Part shown: positions 8,497-16,681 of the stretch, piece by piece
How the letters are laid out: each line of letters begins with the position of its first letter
Position numbering within the stretch: the stretch's first letter is position 1
Assembly: GCA_910579275.1 (NCBI GenBank)
Contig: CAJTTO010000015.1
Coordinates: 1-64,000, forward strand
Length of the DNA stretch: 64,000 nt
Origin: an uncultured Lachnospiraceae bacterium
Lineage (GTDB): Bacteria; Bacillota; Clostridia; Lachnospirales; Lachnospiraceae
Direction: 5' to 3'
Notes under the pieces: model-generated
Told to the model about the DNA's origin: nothing
The model's database searches: none
The model's input: only the letters and a program-made list of their open reading frames with translations
Program-made: the position numbers and the translations under genes

Positions 8497-8796
8497 TTGG
8501 AAAATGAGTATAGCAAAGTAAAGGTAAACAATGAGATGGACTTCTGTTCTGTTACAGAGATGGAGATCAAGACAATACTGGAAAAAGCATTTATGAAAGC
8601 AAGGGTTTCTTATTTTCTCAGATGGGAGAAGCCTGGCTTTTGGTCCAAAATATTTGGCGGAGGAAAAGTGAGGATTGTGTTCTGCATCAATTCGGCACAA
8701 TTAGAGACAGCGGACGAGGTGTTAAAAGAACTTGGAGATATTGAGGGAGACATAAAGATGCTCCGGACAAAGTCGAACAATAAAATAGGATTCTAG
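8497..8796 (+). CDS. hypothetical protein, 99 aa
   Basis: A 99-aa soluble protein begins at TTG 8497, preceded by GAAAGAAGG at workable spacing. I do not recognise a named family. The sequence is mixed alpha/beta: MEIKTILEKAFMKARVSYFL looks helical, KVRIVFCINS is strand-like, and the tail is helical and basic. Its stop codon TAG at 8794-8796 coincides with the first bases of an inverted-repeat element, so the present C-terminus may have been set by insertion. It follows the phosphatase gene closely and may share its transcript. Confidence 0.6.
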   Translation: MENEYSKVKVNNEMDFCSVTEMEIKTILEKAFMKARVSYFLRWEKPGFWSKIFGGGKVRIVFCINSAQLETADEVLKELGDIEGDIKMLRTKSNNKIGF

Positions 8797-9007
8797 GGCG
8801 TGTTTGAAAATTGCTTTCTGGCAGATGTGCGTCACAATTTGTGGGAATTTTGTGCCAAATGAAAGGCACATATGCATAAAGGGCAATGCCTTACGTAACC
8901 TGAATTTGGTACAAATTTCACGTCAAGTGGTGAATACGACGTTACGGCGTCGTTATGCAGATGTCATGGCATTAAGATGTCAGGAATGAATTTTCAAATA
9001 TGCTCTA
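8794..9007. repeat. 214-bp inverted-repeat element (MITE-like)
   Basis: The left end starts TAGGGCGTGTTTGAAAATTG and the reverse complement of the right end starts TAGAGCATATTTGAAAATTC; 18 of 23 terminal positions match. The internal block GTGTTTGAAAATTGCTTTCTGG followed by a GATGTGCG box recurs with few changes at 18682-18712, inside another element. No long coding frame is present. The TAG at the left end is the stop codon of the preceding gene. It is probably a non-autonomous transposon relic. Confidence 0.6.
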
Positions 9008-9010
9008 AGT

Positions 9011-9048
9011 AAAAAACAGAGGAAGCGGTGTTCTTCCTCTGTTTTTTA
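9011..9048. terminator. bidirectional terminator
   Basis: AAAAAACAGAGGAAG and CTTCCTCTGTTTTTT flank a short loop, with A-run and T-run ends that suit termination from both sides. It lies between the small hypothetical gene (plus) and the SH3b gene (minus). Confidence 0.85.
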
Positions 9049-9049
9049 T

Positions 9050-9174
9050 GCACACGTCCGCGGAAAGGAATAAAGCAGCAAAAGCTGCCCGCGTCCGGCG
9101 CAGGAGTAGGAAAAGTCTTCCCTACTTGATAGCACACGTCCGCAGAAAGGAATAAAGCAGCAAAAGCTACCCGC
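9050..9174. repeat. 43-bp direct repeat, two copies
   Basis: Copies at 9050-9092 and 9132-9174 start GCACACGTCCGC and share GAAAGGAATAAAGCAGC and AAAAGCT; they differ at two positions and repeat with an 82-bp period. They sit between the terminator and the stop of the SH3b gene. Function unknown; they look like a small local duplication. Confidence 0.75.
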
Positions 9175-9179
9175 AGGCA

Positions 9180-10316
9180 CTATCTGTCAGTGTCGTCCTC
9201 CTCATAGTATTCTTCTTCGTAATATTCGTCGTCAGAATCGCTGCCTTCCTGATACTGTTCATCCTCATAATATTCTTCATCAGAGTAGTTGTTGTCCTGA
9301 TACCGCTCATCCTCGTAATATTCGTCTTCATAATATTCGTCTTCGTAATATTCATCCTCCGGATAAGCGTCATTTTCAAAAGTGTCACGGTTTTGGTACG
9401 TGTCCGGTGAATCCTTTTTAAAGAGACTGTAGACAGAATATCCGATAAGCGCTGCAACAGCGACAATGGCAAGTACCAGAACGACGATAACAGGTGTTCC
9501 GAATAATTTGGTGGTGACGAGGGTTTCTGTCTCAGAGGAACTGTCTTCCTCATCCAGTTCGGTAGAGGTGTTTTCGTCTGGGATATCCTCGACATCATCG
9601 GTTCCGATATCGGGCACTTCGCTGTCGGGTGCTGCCGTATCCGGCGTCTCTATGACTGGATTTTGTGTATCCGGCGTGTCTGCGTCGGAGAGAGGCGCAT
9701 CGGACACATAATCGGCAAGGACATAGCCAGTACCGCCGGAATATTGAATCTGGTACCAGTTGTCGGCGGTTTTTCCGGTTACGGTGATTTCCTGACCATA
9801 TTTTAGTGTGCCAACCTTGCTGTGATTGGTGGAGGGACCGCTGCGGACGTTTAATCCGGTCTTTGTCGCGGCATAAAATGTGCCCTGCATCGGAGTGACA
9901 TTAAAATCAGTGTTTTCCGGTGCTGTGGGCTGGAGATTGGATGCAGGCGGCGTGACGGTCTCTGTGGGAGAGGACGGCGGTGTCTGTACAGGCGGAGCCT
10001 GTGGTAAAGAAGTGTCCTGTCCGGGTGTTTCTACGCCTGTGGACGAATCGGTGCCGGGGGTGTCCGGATTGGAAACCTCGGAAGATGCAGGTTCAGATGA
10101 AGTGTTGTTTTGCGTCTCATCTGGTTTGGATGGCTGTTCCGCCGAGGGGGCTGTTGACGGAGTGTCTGCCGGTGTGCTTTCCGTCTGGGTAGACACTTCT
10201 GCCGCAAAGACGGATGTAGGTGCGGAAGCGAGCAGCAGTGCAGCGGACATATATAAAATTAGTTTTGCTGTTATTTTGCCTGTAATTCGTTTCTGATTAA
10301 TAATAATGTTTTTCAT
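9180..10316 (-). CDS. SH3b-domain membrane protein with Tyr/acidic C-terminal tail
   Basis: 378-aa envelope protein. From N to C: a signal or anchor helix (ILYMSAALLLASAPTSVFAA), a long Thr/Pro/Ser/Glu-rich linker, one bacterial SH3 domain around residues 150-210 (TKTGLNVRSGPSTNHSKVG onward, with DNWYQIQYSGGTGYVLADYV), an acidic linker, a membrane helix near residues 272-296 (VIVVLVLAIVAVAALIGYSV), and a cytoplasmic-type tail built of repeated DEYYE units. ATG 10316 is preferred because GGAGGATTCCTAC lies upstream; 17 in-frame codons further up lack a site. SH3b domains usually bind peptidoglycan or cell-wall peptides, so a wall-sensing or anchoring role is plausible. The Tyr/Glu/Asp tail is unusual. 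No enzyme domain is seen. Confidence 0.8.
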   Translation of the reverse strand: MKNIIINQKRITGKITAKLILYMSAALLLASAPTSVFAAEVSTQTESTPADTPSTAPSAEQPSKPDETQNNTSSEPASSEVSNPDTPGTDSSTGVETPGQDTSLPQAPPVQTPPSSPTETVTPPASNLQPTAPENTDFNVTPMQGTFYAATKTGLNVRSGPSTNHSKVGTLKYGQEITVTGKTADNWYQIQYSGGTGYVLADYVSDAPLSDADTPDTQNPVIETPDTAAPDSEVPDIGTDDVEDIPDENTSTELDEEDSSSETETLVTTKLFGTPVIVVLVLAIVAVAALIGYSVYSLFKKDSPDTYQNRDTFENDAYPEDEYYEDEYYEDEYYEDERYQDNNYSDEEYYEDEQYQEGSDSDDEYYEEEYYEEDDTDR

Positions 10317-10427
10317 GTAGGAATCCTCCCTGTTTTTCTGTTGAAGTAGTGGAGCGCTTTTGACCACATATCTTATAGTATATCATGCCCACGGGAAAGA
10401 TTATATATAAAAAATAAATAAATTTTC

Positions 10428-10456
10428 TTGACAATTGGGCATTGATTTAATACTAT
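10428..10456 (+). promoter_or_regulatory. probable sigma-A promoter for valS
   Basis: TTGACA at 10428-10433 is a perfect -35 box; TACTAT at 10451-10456 gives a 17-bp spacer (a second -10 candidate, TATAAT, at 10454-10459 would give 20). It lies upstream of a repeat element and the T-box leader, so the transcript would include the element. Confidence 0.6.
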
Positions 10457-10475
10457 AATAAAATATGAAAATAAT

Positions 10476-10639
10476 GTAACGGTTCAGTACAGCACTGCGC
10501 ACATGCGAATGATGGCTTTATAAGCCACGTAAAAAAGCGTAAATTGCGTCAGGCATAAAGCCACGGTACGTGGTTTTGACACCACGAAGTGGATTGGCGT
10601 GGCTTGACGTTCGCAACTATGAATGTACCGAATGGTCAC
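10476..10639. mobile_element. 164-bp MITE-like element with 8-bp target duplication
   Basis: The left end GTAACGGTTCAGTACAG matches the reverse complement of the right end, GTGACCATTCGGTACAT, at 12 of 17 positions. It is flanked on both sides by the direct repeat AAAATAAT (10468-10475 and 10640-10647), as expected for a target duplication. An internal block with CACCACGAAGTGG and TGGCTTGACG is shared with the element at 18670-18802. It has no coding capacity. It lies between the valS promoter and T-box leader. Confidence 0.7.
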
Positions 10640-10659
10640 AAAATAATTTGTAAAAGGTT

Positions 10660-10958
10660 ATGCCAAAGAGGAGTATCTGTAAGCCCCTTACCAGAGAGAG
10701 AAATTCTGACAAGAATTGTCAGGCTGTGAGATTTCTTTAAGGAAGAAACAGAGAAGGTAGCTTTGAAACCGGAGGTCTGAAATTATTGGGACGCAGTTAT
10801 AGTAAGACTTCACGTTTTGTCCGCGTTACAGGACAGGACTCTGGTGGGAGTCTGCTGAGATGGTGCAATCCGAACGTATGGGGAGCGTCAAACAAAGGTG
10901 GTACCGCGTTTATTCGCCCTTTGCTGTAGATATGATTACAGTAAAAGGGTTTTTTTAT
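10660..10958 (+). promoter_or_regulatory. T-box leader of valS (specifier GUA, valine)
   Basis: tRNA-sensing riboswitch. The Stem I 5' side has AAAGAGGAGTA (AGTA loop-E strand) and TCTGT, which pairs with ACAGA at about 10748-10752; AAAG pairs with CTTT at 10761-10764. This places the specifier loop at GAAGGTAGC, so the specifier is GTA at 10757-10759. CAGAGAGAG and GGCTGTGAGA are the apical Stem I motifs. The invariant T-box sequence AAAGGTGGTACCGCG is at 10894-10908. A terminator (CCCTTTGCTGTA with TACAGTAAAAGGG, then T8) ends at about 10958. Uncharged tRNA-Val(UAC) should favour readthrough into valS. Confidence 0.92.
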
Positions 10959-11114
10959 GCGCATAGGCATACGAAGCAGATGACAATTTGCGTTCAACGT
11001 ATGCCCGACAAGAAAGATTTTTATGCGCATGGGCATACGGAAGCAAGTGTCAATTTGCGTTCAACGTATGCCCGACAAGAAAAATTTTTATGCGCATGGG
11101 CGCACAGAGCAGAT
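10957..11114. repeat. 66/67-bp tandem repeats between T-box and valS
   Basis: Units begin ATGCGCAT at 10957, 11023 and 11090 (spacings 66 and 67). The first two are complete; the third runs only about 25 bases. Each complete unit contains GGCATACG near its start and CGTATGCCC about 35 bases later, which can fold into a hairpin. The array begins in the T-tail of the T-box terminator and ends 25 bases before the valS start codon. Confidence 0.85.
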
Positions 11115-11139
11115 TGATTGTATAGGAAGGAGATTTATT

Positions 11140-13794
11140 ATGGGAAAAGAACTGGCAAAGACTTATGACCCGCATGGTCTGGAGGACAGCATATATCAAA
11201 AATGGTTAGACAAAAAATATTTTCATGCGGAGGTGGATCACAGCAGGAAACCGTTTACAATCGTGATTCCGCCCCCAAATATTACAGGACAGCTGCATAT
11301 GGGGCATGCGCTCGACAACACGATGCAGGACATACTGATACGTTTTAAGAGGATGCAGGGATACAATGCGCTCTGGCAGCCGGGAACCGACCATGCCAGC
11401 ATCGCGACAGAAGTCAAGATTATTGAGAAACTGAAAGAGGAAGGCATCGACAAGCACGACCTTGGACGTGAAAAGTTTCTGGAACGTGCGTGGGACTGGA
11501 AGAGAGAGTATGGCGGACGCATCATCAGCCAGCTAAAGAAACTTGGTTCATCGTGTGACTGGGACAGGGAGCGGTTCACGATGGATGAGGGCTGCAACAA
11601 GGCTGTCACGGAAGTTTTTTGCAAGATGCATGAGAAAGGTTATATCTACAAGGGCGCAAGAATGATAAACTGGTGTCCGGTTTGTAATACGTCGATATCC
11701 GATGCCGAGGTTGAGTATGAGGAACAGGCAGGGCATTTCTGGCATATCAAGTACCCGGTACTCAATGATGACGGCTCGGAGTCGGGTGAGTATCTGACCT
11801 TTGCGACGACAAGACCGGAGACAATGCTGGGCGATACTGCGGTGGCGATTCATCCGGATGACGAGCGGTACGCACACCTCAAGGGCAGAAAACTCATGCT
11901 TCCGCTGATGAACCGGGAAATACCTGTCGTGGAAGATACCTACGTAGATATGGAATTCGGTACAGGTGTTGTAAAGATTACTCCGGCGCATGACCCGAAT
12001 GACTTTGAGGTTGGAAAGAGACATAACCTTCCGATTATCAATATCATGAATGATGATGCGACCATCAATGAAAATGGCGGCAGATATGCAGGAATGGAGC
12101 GCTATGAGGCGAGAAAAGCAATTGTTGCGGATCTCAATAAGATGGGGCTTCTTGTGAAAGTGGAAGACTACAGCCATAATGTAGGGACACATGACCGCTG
12201 CAAGACCACGATTGAACCGCTTGTAAAACAGCAATGGTTCGTGAAAATGAACGAGCTGATTCAGCCTGCTGTGGAGGCTGTAAAAAACGGTGCGATTCAG
12301 CTGATTCCGGAAAGAATGGATAAGACTTACTATAATTGGACGGACAATATCAAGGACTGGTGTATTTCACGGCAGCTTTGGTGGGGACACAGAATTCCCG
12401 CGTATTATTGTGATGCTTGCGGTGAGATTGTAGTTGCAAAGGAGATGCCAGAAGCCTGTCCAAAGTGCGGCTGTACGCATCTGACGCAAGATCCGGACAC
12501 GCTTGACACATGGTTTTCTTCAGCGCTCTGGCCGTTCTCAACGCTTGGATGGCCGGATAAGACAGAGGATTTGGATTATTTTTATCCGACAGATGTGCTT
12601 GTGACCGGATATGACATTATCTTTTTCTGGGTTATCCGCATGATATTCTCAGGATATGAGCATATGAATGAAAAACCTTTCCGAACAGTGCTGTTCCATG
12701 GTCTCGTGCGCGATGCACAGGGCAGGAAGATGTCAAAGTCCCTTGGCAACGGAATTGACCCGCTTGAGGTCATTGAAAAGTATGGTGCGGATGCCCTTAG
12801 AATGACCTTGATTACAGGGAACGCGCCCGGAAATGATATGCGGTTTTATTATGAACGCGTAGAGGCAAACAGAAATTTCGCAAACAAAATCTGGAATGCG
12901 TCACGGTTTATCATGATGAATATGGAGGGTAAAGAGGTCACGGAGGCGCTGGATTCCCTTGAGCCTGTGGATCGCTGGATTATTTCCAAGTTAAACAGTC
13001 TTGTCAAAGAGGTCACAGACAATATGGAAAGCTTTGAGCTTGGCATCGCTGTCCAGAAGATTTATGACTTTATCTGGGATGAGTTCTGTGACTGGTATAT
13101 TGAGATGGTGAAACCGAGACTTTATAATTCGGATAACGCTGTTTCTCAGAATGCGGCATTGTGGACATTGAAGACGGTACTGATTGACGCGCTTAAGCTC
13201 CTGCATCCCTATATGCCGTTTATCACGGAGGAAATCTTCTGCACACTCCAGTCAGAGGAGGAATCCATCATGATCGCGAAGTGGCCCGAATACATGGAGT
13301 CGCGCTGCTTTGCCAAGGACGAGCGGGAGATTGAGACGATAAAGGAGGCAGTGCGCGGCATCAGAAATGTAAGAACCAACATGAATGTTGCGCCGTCCAA
13401 AAAAGCGCATGTATTTGTGGTTTCGGAAAAAGAAGATATCCGAAAGATTTTTGAGGAAGGTAAACTTTTCTTTACATCGCTTGCATTTGCATCAAATGTC
13501 ACAATACAGGGTGACAAAAATGGTATAGCAGAGGATGCGGTTTCAGTAGTTATTGCCAATGCCGATATTTATATCCCTTTTGCGGAACTGGTTGACATAA
13601 AACAGGAAATCGAACGTCTGGAAAAGGAAGAAAAGCGTCTTGACAGCGAGATTTCGCGCGTGAACGGAATGCTCAATAATGAGCGTTTTATGTCAAAGGC
13701 GCCGGAGACAAAGATAACGGAGGAAAAGGAAAAATTAACAAAATACACGCAAATGAAGCAACAAGTCATAGAACGACTTGCGCAATTGAGGTAA
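11140..13794 (+). CDS. valS: valine--tRNA ligase
   Basis: Class I aminoacyl-tRNA synthetase (884 aa) that charges tRNA-Val in the cytosol. The HIGH-type motif HMGH is at residues 53-56 and the KMSKS loop at 530-534. Between them lies the CP1 editing domain (TFATTRPETMLGDTA) and a zinc-like pair of CxxC motifs (YYCDACGE, ACPKCGC). The C-terminal part has the anticodon-binding helical domain and the valyl-specific coiled coil (EIERLEKEEKRLDSEISR). ATG 11140 is chosen because GGAAGGAG precedes it; the frame stays open into the upstream tandem repeats, but that extension is not part of the family. Regulation by the T-box leader is expected. Confidence 0.97.
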   Translation: MGKELAKTYDPHGLEDSIYQKWLDKKYFHAEVDHSRKPFTIVIPPPNITGQLHMGHALDNTMQDILIRFKRMQGYNALWQPGTDHASIATEVKIIEKLKEEGIDKHDLGREKFLERAWDWKREYGGRIISQLKKLGSSCDWDRERFTMDEGCNKAVTEVFCKMHEKGYIYKGARMINWCPVCNTSISDAEVEYEEQAGHFWHIKYPVLNDDGSESGEYLTFATTRPETMLGDTAVAIHPDDERYAHLKGRKLMLPLMNREIPVVEDTYVDMEFGTGVVKITPAHDPNDFEVGKRHNLPIINIMNDDATINENGGRYAGMERYEARKAIVADLNKMGLLVKVEDYSHNVGTHDRCKTTIEPLVKQQWFVKMNELIQPAVEAVKNGAIQLIPERMDKTYYNWTDNIKDWCISRQLWWGHRIPAYYCDACGEIVVAKEMPEACPKCGCTHLTQDPDTLDTWFSSALWPFSTLGWPDKTEDLDYFYPTDVLVTGYDIIFFWVIRMIFSGYEHMNEKPFRTVLFHGLVRDAQGRKMSKSLGNGIDPLEVIEKYGADALRMTLITGNAPGNDMRFYYERVEANRNFANKIWNASRFIMMNMEGKEVTEALDSLEPVDRWIISKLNSLVKEVTDNMESFELGIAVQKIYDFIWDEFCDWYIEMVKPRLYNSDNAVSQNAALWTLKTVLIDALKLLHPYMPFITEEIFCTLQSEEESIMIAKWPEYMESRCFAKDEREIETIKEAVRGIRNVRTNMNVAPSKKAHVFVVSEKEDIRKIFEEGKLFFTSLAFASNVTIQGDKNGIAEDAVSVVIANADIYIPFAELVDIKQEIERLEKEEKRLDSEISRVNGMLNNERFMSKAPETKITEEKEKLTKYTQMKQQVIERLAQLR

Positions 13795-13850
13795 ATGGTG
13801 TTAAAATAAAGACATAAGGGGGCAGTTTTTGCCTTCTCGGAGGTGAGCAG

Positions 13851-15236
13851 ATGATTAATGTCAAGTCCTATGTCAGAATAACAGAAGATAAAACGGAAGC
13901 ATGGCTGTATCTTTGTGCGCCTGAGGAGGGTACGAGATACGAAAAGTCAGAAATCATTAGATACCTTCAGCTAAATGGTGTGGTAGCAGGTATCAATGAG
14001 TCACACGTAGCAGCGATGTGTAAGAAGGAGATATATGAACGCGAGGTAAAAATAGCAGCAAGCGAGCCGGGTGATCCGGGAAGCGCCGGCAGATTTGAAT
14101 TCTTTTTCAATACAGAGAAGCCCAAGCCTGAGATTCGCAATGACGGAAGCGTGGATTACAGGAGCATGTCTCTGGTACAGAATGTGGAAGAGGGGCAGCT
14201 GCTTGCAATCTACCATCCCGCAGTGCAGGGGACTTCGAGCAGGGATGTCACAGGTGCTTTTGAGAAATCAAATACATATAAAGAACTGAGGCCGCTTACA
14301 GGGAAAGGAATCAGTAACGAGGAGGATCCCAATAAGTATTATGCCACGAAGTCGGGCAAGATTGAGTATGACGGTGCCAACAAGCTGTCGGTGGTGGAAG
14401 TGTACGAGGTGCATGGAAGCTGTGACTATGCCAACAACTCCCTTGTGGACTTTAACGGGGATGTCATTATACATGGGAATGTGGAAGCCGGAGTGACTGT
14501 CCGTGCCGGAAAAAGTCTTACCGTTGAAGGTGTCGTCGAGTCGGCTAATATATCGGCAGGCGGTACTGTGTGTCTGAAAAGAGGGATGCAGGGAGCCGGA
14601 AAGGGTGAAATTGTGGCAGGCGGCGACGTGTTCACTGAATTTATCGAATATGCGAATGTAAGGGCGGCGGGAACAGTGCAGTCCAATGTAATACTCAATT
14701 CAAAGGTAAATGCGGGTGACCAGATTACACTTACCGGAAAAAAAGGTCTGATTGCAGGCGGATATGTGCATGCGATGATGGGGGTGAACTGTCAGACAGC
14801 AGGAAATATGTCCGAGTTAAAGACAGGAATCCATGTCGGGGTAATGCCTGAAATCATGGAGCGGCGGATTGAGGTAAACGAGGAGTACAACAAGCTCAAT
14901 CAGGAGCTTGACGAAGTGGCGGCGAGCATGGCAAAGATATTGCGTGTCAGACAGCAGACAGGAGAGCTTAGCGAGCAGCTTCAGGCGCATCTCGATGAAT
15001 TGAAAAAGAAGAAGAATGATATATATATCCGGTGCATCAGGGCTAAGAAGCAGGCTGACGAGCTTGAAAATACAATACTCAAGTCCCGCGAAGCCAAAAT
15101 AAGGATTAGCGGAAATATTTACAAAGGCACAGTCATCAGTATTGATGACAATAAGATGGTAGTGAACCGCGATACAAGTTTTATGGAGTATTCTGCACAA
15201 AACGGTGTGATTGTCGGAACAGTAGTGGTAATTTAA
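13851..15236 (+). CDS. DUF342 / FapA-family protein
   Basis: 461-aa cytosolic protein of the DUF342 family, now named after FapA (flagellar assembly protein A). The N-terminal domain (about 1-130) precedes a region of Gly/Val-rich short repeats (for example VIIHGNVEAGVTVRAGKSL and AGGTVCLKRGMQGAGKGEIV) typical of a right-handed beta-helix. Residues about 340-410 form a coiled coil (NEEYNKLNQELDEVAASMA onward). Start ATG 13851 has TCGGAGGTGAGCAG upstream. Relatives have been linked to cell-pole or flagellar functions in other bacteria; no flagellar genes are near, so the role here is open. It stands alone between valS and a terminator. Confidence 0.82.
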   Translation: MINVKSYVRITEDKTEAWLYLCAPEEGTRYEKSEIIRYLQLNGVVAGINESHVAAMCKKEIYEREVKIAASEPGDPGSAGRFEFFFNTEKPKPEIRNDGSVDYRSMSLVQNVEEGQLLAIYHPAVQGTSSRDVTGAFEKSNTYKELRPLTGKGISNEEDPNKYYATKSGKIEYDGANKLSVVEVYEVHGSCDYANNSLVDFNGDVIIHGNVEAGVTVRAGKSLTVEGVVESANISAGGTVCLKRGMQGAGKGEIVAGGDVFTEFIEYANVRAAGTVQSNVILNSKVNAGDQITLTGKKGLIAGGYVHAMMGVNCQTAGNMSELKTGIHVGVMPEIMERRIEVNEEYNKLNQELDEVAASMAKILRVRQQTGELSEQLQAHLDELKKKKNDIYIRCIRAKKQADELENTILKSREAKIRISGNIYKGTVISIDDNKMVVNRDTSFMEYSAQNGVIVGTVVVI

Positions 15237-15254
15237 GGAAAATTGTATTATAAT

Positions 15255-15287
15255 AAAAGGGTTCGCGGGTGGCGCGGCCCTTTTTTT
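15255..15287 (+). terminator. terminator after DUF342 gene
   Basis: AAAAGGGTTCGCG pairs with CGCGGCCCTTTT with one bulge, followed by TTTTTTT. It ends about 18 bases before the folC start codon. Confidence 0.75.
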
Positions 15288-15304
15288 GAGGGGGGCTGGG
15301 TGTC

Positions 15305-16669
15305 ATGAAGGAGATTACAGCACAAAGCTATGCGGATGCAGAAGCGTTTTTGGCCGAGGTGCCCAAATTTACGAAAAAGAATCCGCTTGAGGAGACAAAG
15401 GGCTTTTACAAGTACATACAAGAATGTGAGGGACACAGATACGCGGAGGAAAGGCTCGGGAAAGTGATACATGTGGCAGGGACGAACGGAAAGGGTTCTG
15501 TCTGTGCTTTTTTGCAAAGTGTATGCAGGGAAAGCGGTTATAGGATGGGAATGTTTATTTCCCCGCATCTTGTGACAACGAGGGAACGTTTCTGTGTGGA
15601 CGGCAGTATGATATCGGAGGAGGAGTTTGTTCGTGCATTTAACTGGGTAGCAGGCATGGTGGAAGCATACCGCGGGACAAAGCCCGACTATAGCCCGACT
15701 TATTTTGAGCGGTTGTTTTTTATGGGTGTGTATATATTTGCGGAGGCGGGAGTTGATGTCACGATACTTGAGACCGGGCTTGGCGGAAGACTAGATACGA
15801 CCAATGCCGTATGTCATCCGGTACTTACAGTGATTACGGAAATTGGCTTTGACCATATGGAATATCTGGGCAGCGCCATCGAGCAGATTGCGTCTGAAAA
15901 AGCGGGGATCATAAAACCAAAAGTTCCTGTCGTATTTGTGGATAGAAAAAAGCAGGTTTCTGAGATTATTAGGAAGAAAGCGGCCGCGTGTGGCTGTAAT
16001 TGCTGTCCGGTGTCGAAAAATGACTATAAAATAAATGAAATTCAGAAAAAATTCATTGATTTTTCCGTTTCCAGTCTGTATTATGATTATGGTAGAATAA
16101 AGGTGAATACCACAGCGATCTATCAGGTGGAGAATGCTGCTGCTGCGATTCGTGCCTGCGAAGTGCTTGTAAGGGAGTGCGGCTTAGGGAAAATAACCGT
16201 AAAATCCATTCGGGCAGGAATCGAGGGGATGTTCTGGGCAGGGCGTATGGAGGAAGCTGCCCCCGGAGTTTATATCGACGGCGCGCACAATGAGGATGGG
16301 ATTGCCGCTTTTGTGGAGTCCTTAAATAAGACGCCTGTTTTTGACGAGAACGGCTGTGGTGTCAGGAATGTGCTTGTTTTTTCGGTCGTAAAAGACAAGC
16401 AGTATGATAAAATGATAGAGATGCTCTGCGGACTTTCAATGATTACGGATTTTGTGGTGACACATATTCCGGGAGAGAGGGGAGCCGCGCTGGAAGAGCT
16501 TGGGAATATATTTGAGCGATATGCCGGCAAATCCGGACAGAATATCCACATTTGCGAAAAGATTGAGGACGCGGTGAGGTATGGCATGTCAGTGCGGGGA
16601 GAAACAGGGATGGTTTACATTGTCGGTTCCTTGTATCTGGCGGGATTTGTGAGAGGGTTTTTTGGCTGA
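15305..16669 (+). CDS. folC: folylpolyglutamate synthase / dihydrofolate synthase
   Basis: Mur-ligase-family enzyme (454 aa) that adds glutamate to folates (and may form dihydrofolate from dihydropteroate). The ATP loop VAGTNGKGSVCAFL lies near residues 57-70, SPHLVTTRERF follows, the Mg/ATP region is ETGLGGRLDTTN, and FDHMEYLG is the family signature. The C-terminal Mur-ligase domain contains GRMEEAAPGVYIDGAHNEDG. Start ATG 15305 follows GAGGGGGGCTGGG. The next ORF starts 12 bases after its stop. No other folate genes are adjacent. The N-terminus is longer than in some homologues (residues 1-45 are helical). Confidence 0.95.
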   Translation: MKEITAQSYADAEAFLAEVPKFTKKNPLEETKGFYKYIQECEGHRYAEERLGKVIHVAGTNGKGSVCAFLQSVCRESGYRMGMFISPHLVTTRERFCVDGSMISEEEFVRAFNWVAGMVEAYRGTKPDYSPTYFERLFFMGVYIFAEAGVDVTILETGLGGRLDTTNAVCHPVLTVITEIGFDHMEYLGSAIEQIASEKAGIIKPKVPVVFVDRKKQVSEIIRKKAAACGCNCCPVSKNDYKINEIQKKFIDFSVSSLYYDYGRIKVNTTAIYQVENAAAAIRACEVLVRECGLGKITVKSIRAGIEGMFWAGRMEEAAPGVYIDGAHNEDGIAAFVESLNKTPVFDENGCGVRNVLVFSVVKDKQYDKMIEMLCGLSMITDFVVTHIPGERGAALEELGNIFERYAGKSGQNIHICEKIEDAVRYGMSVRGETGMVYIVGSLYLAGFVRGFFG

Positions 16670-16681
16670 ATGGAGAGTGTT

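Noticed and set aside
9050..9174. Direct repeats considered as CRISPR or attachment sites
   Set aside because: Only two copies with a short spacer and no cas, integrase or cargo gene between them.
10957..11114. Tandem repeats considered as a CRISPR array
   Set aside because: Units are contiguous without variable spacers, only two full copies, and no cas genes nearby.
10860..11117. 85-codon frame over the T-box and tandem repeats
   Set aside because: Coincides with a structured RNA leader and repeats; no ribosome site.
11023..11139. N-terminal extension of ValS by 39 codons
   Set aside because: It reads through tandem repeats and lacks a ribosome site; the start at 11140 has GGAAGGAG and fits the family.
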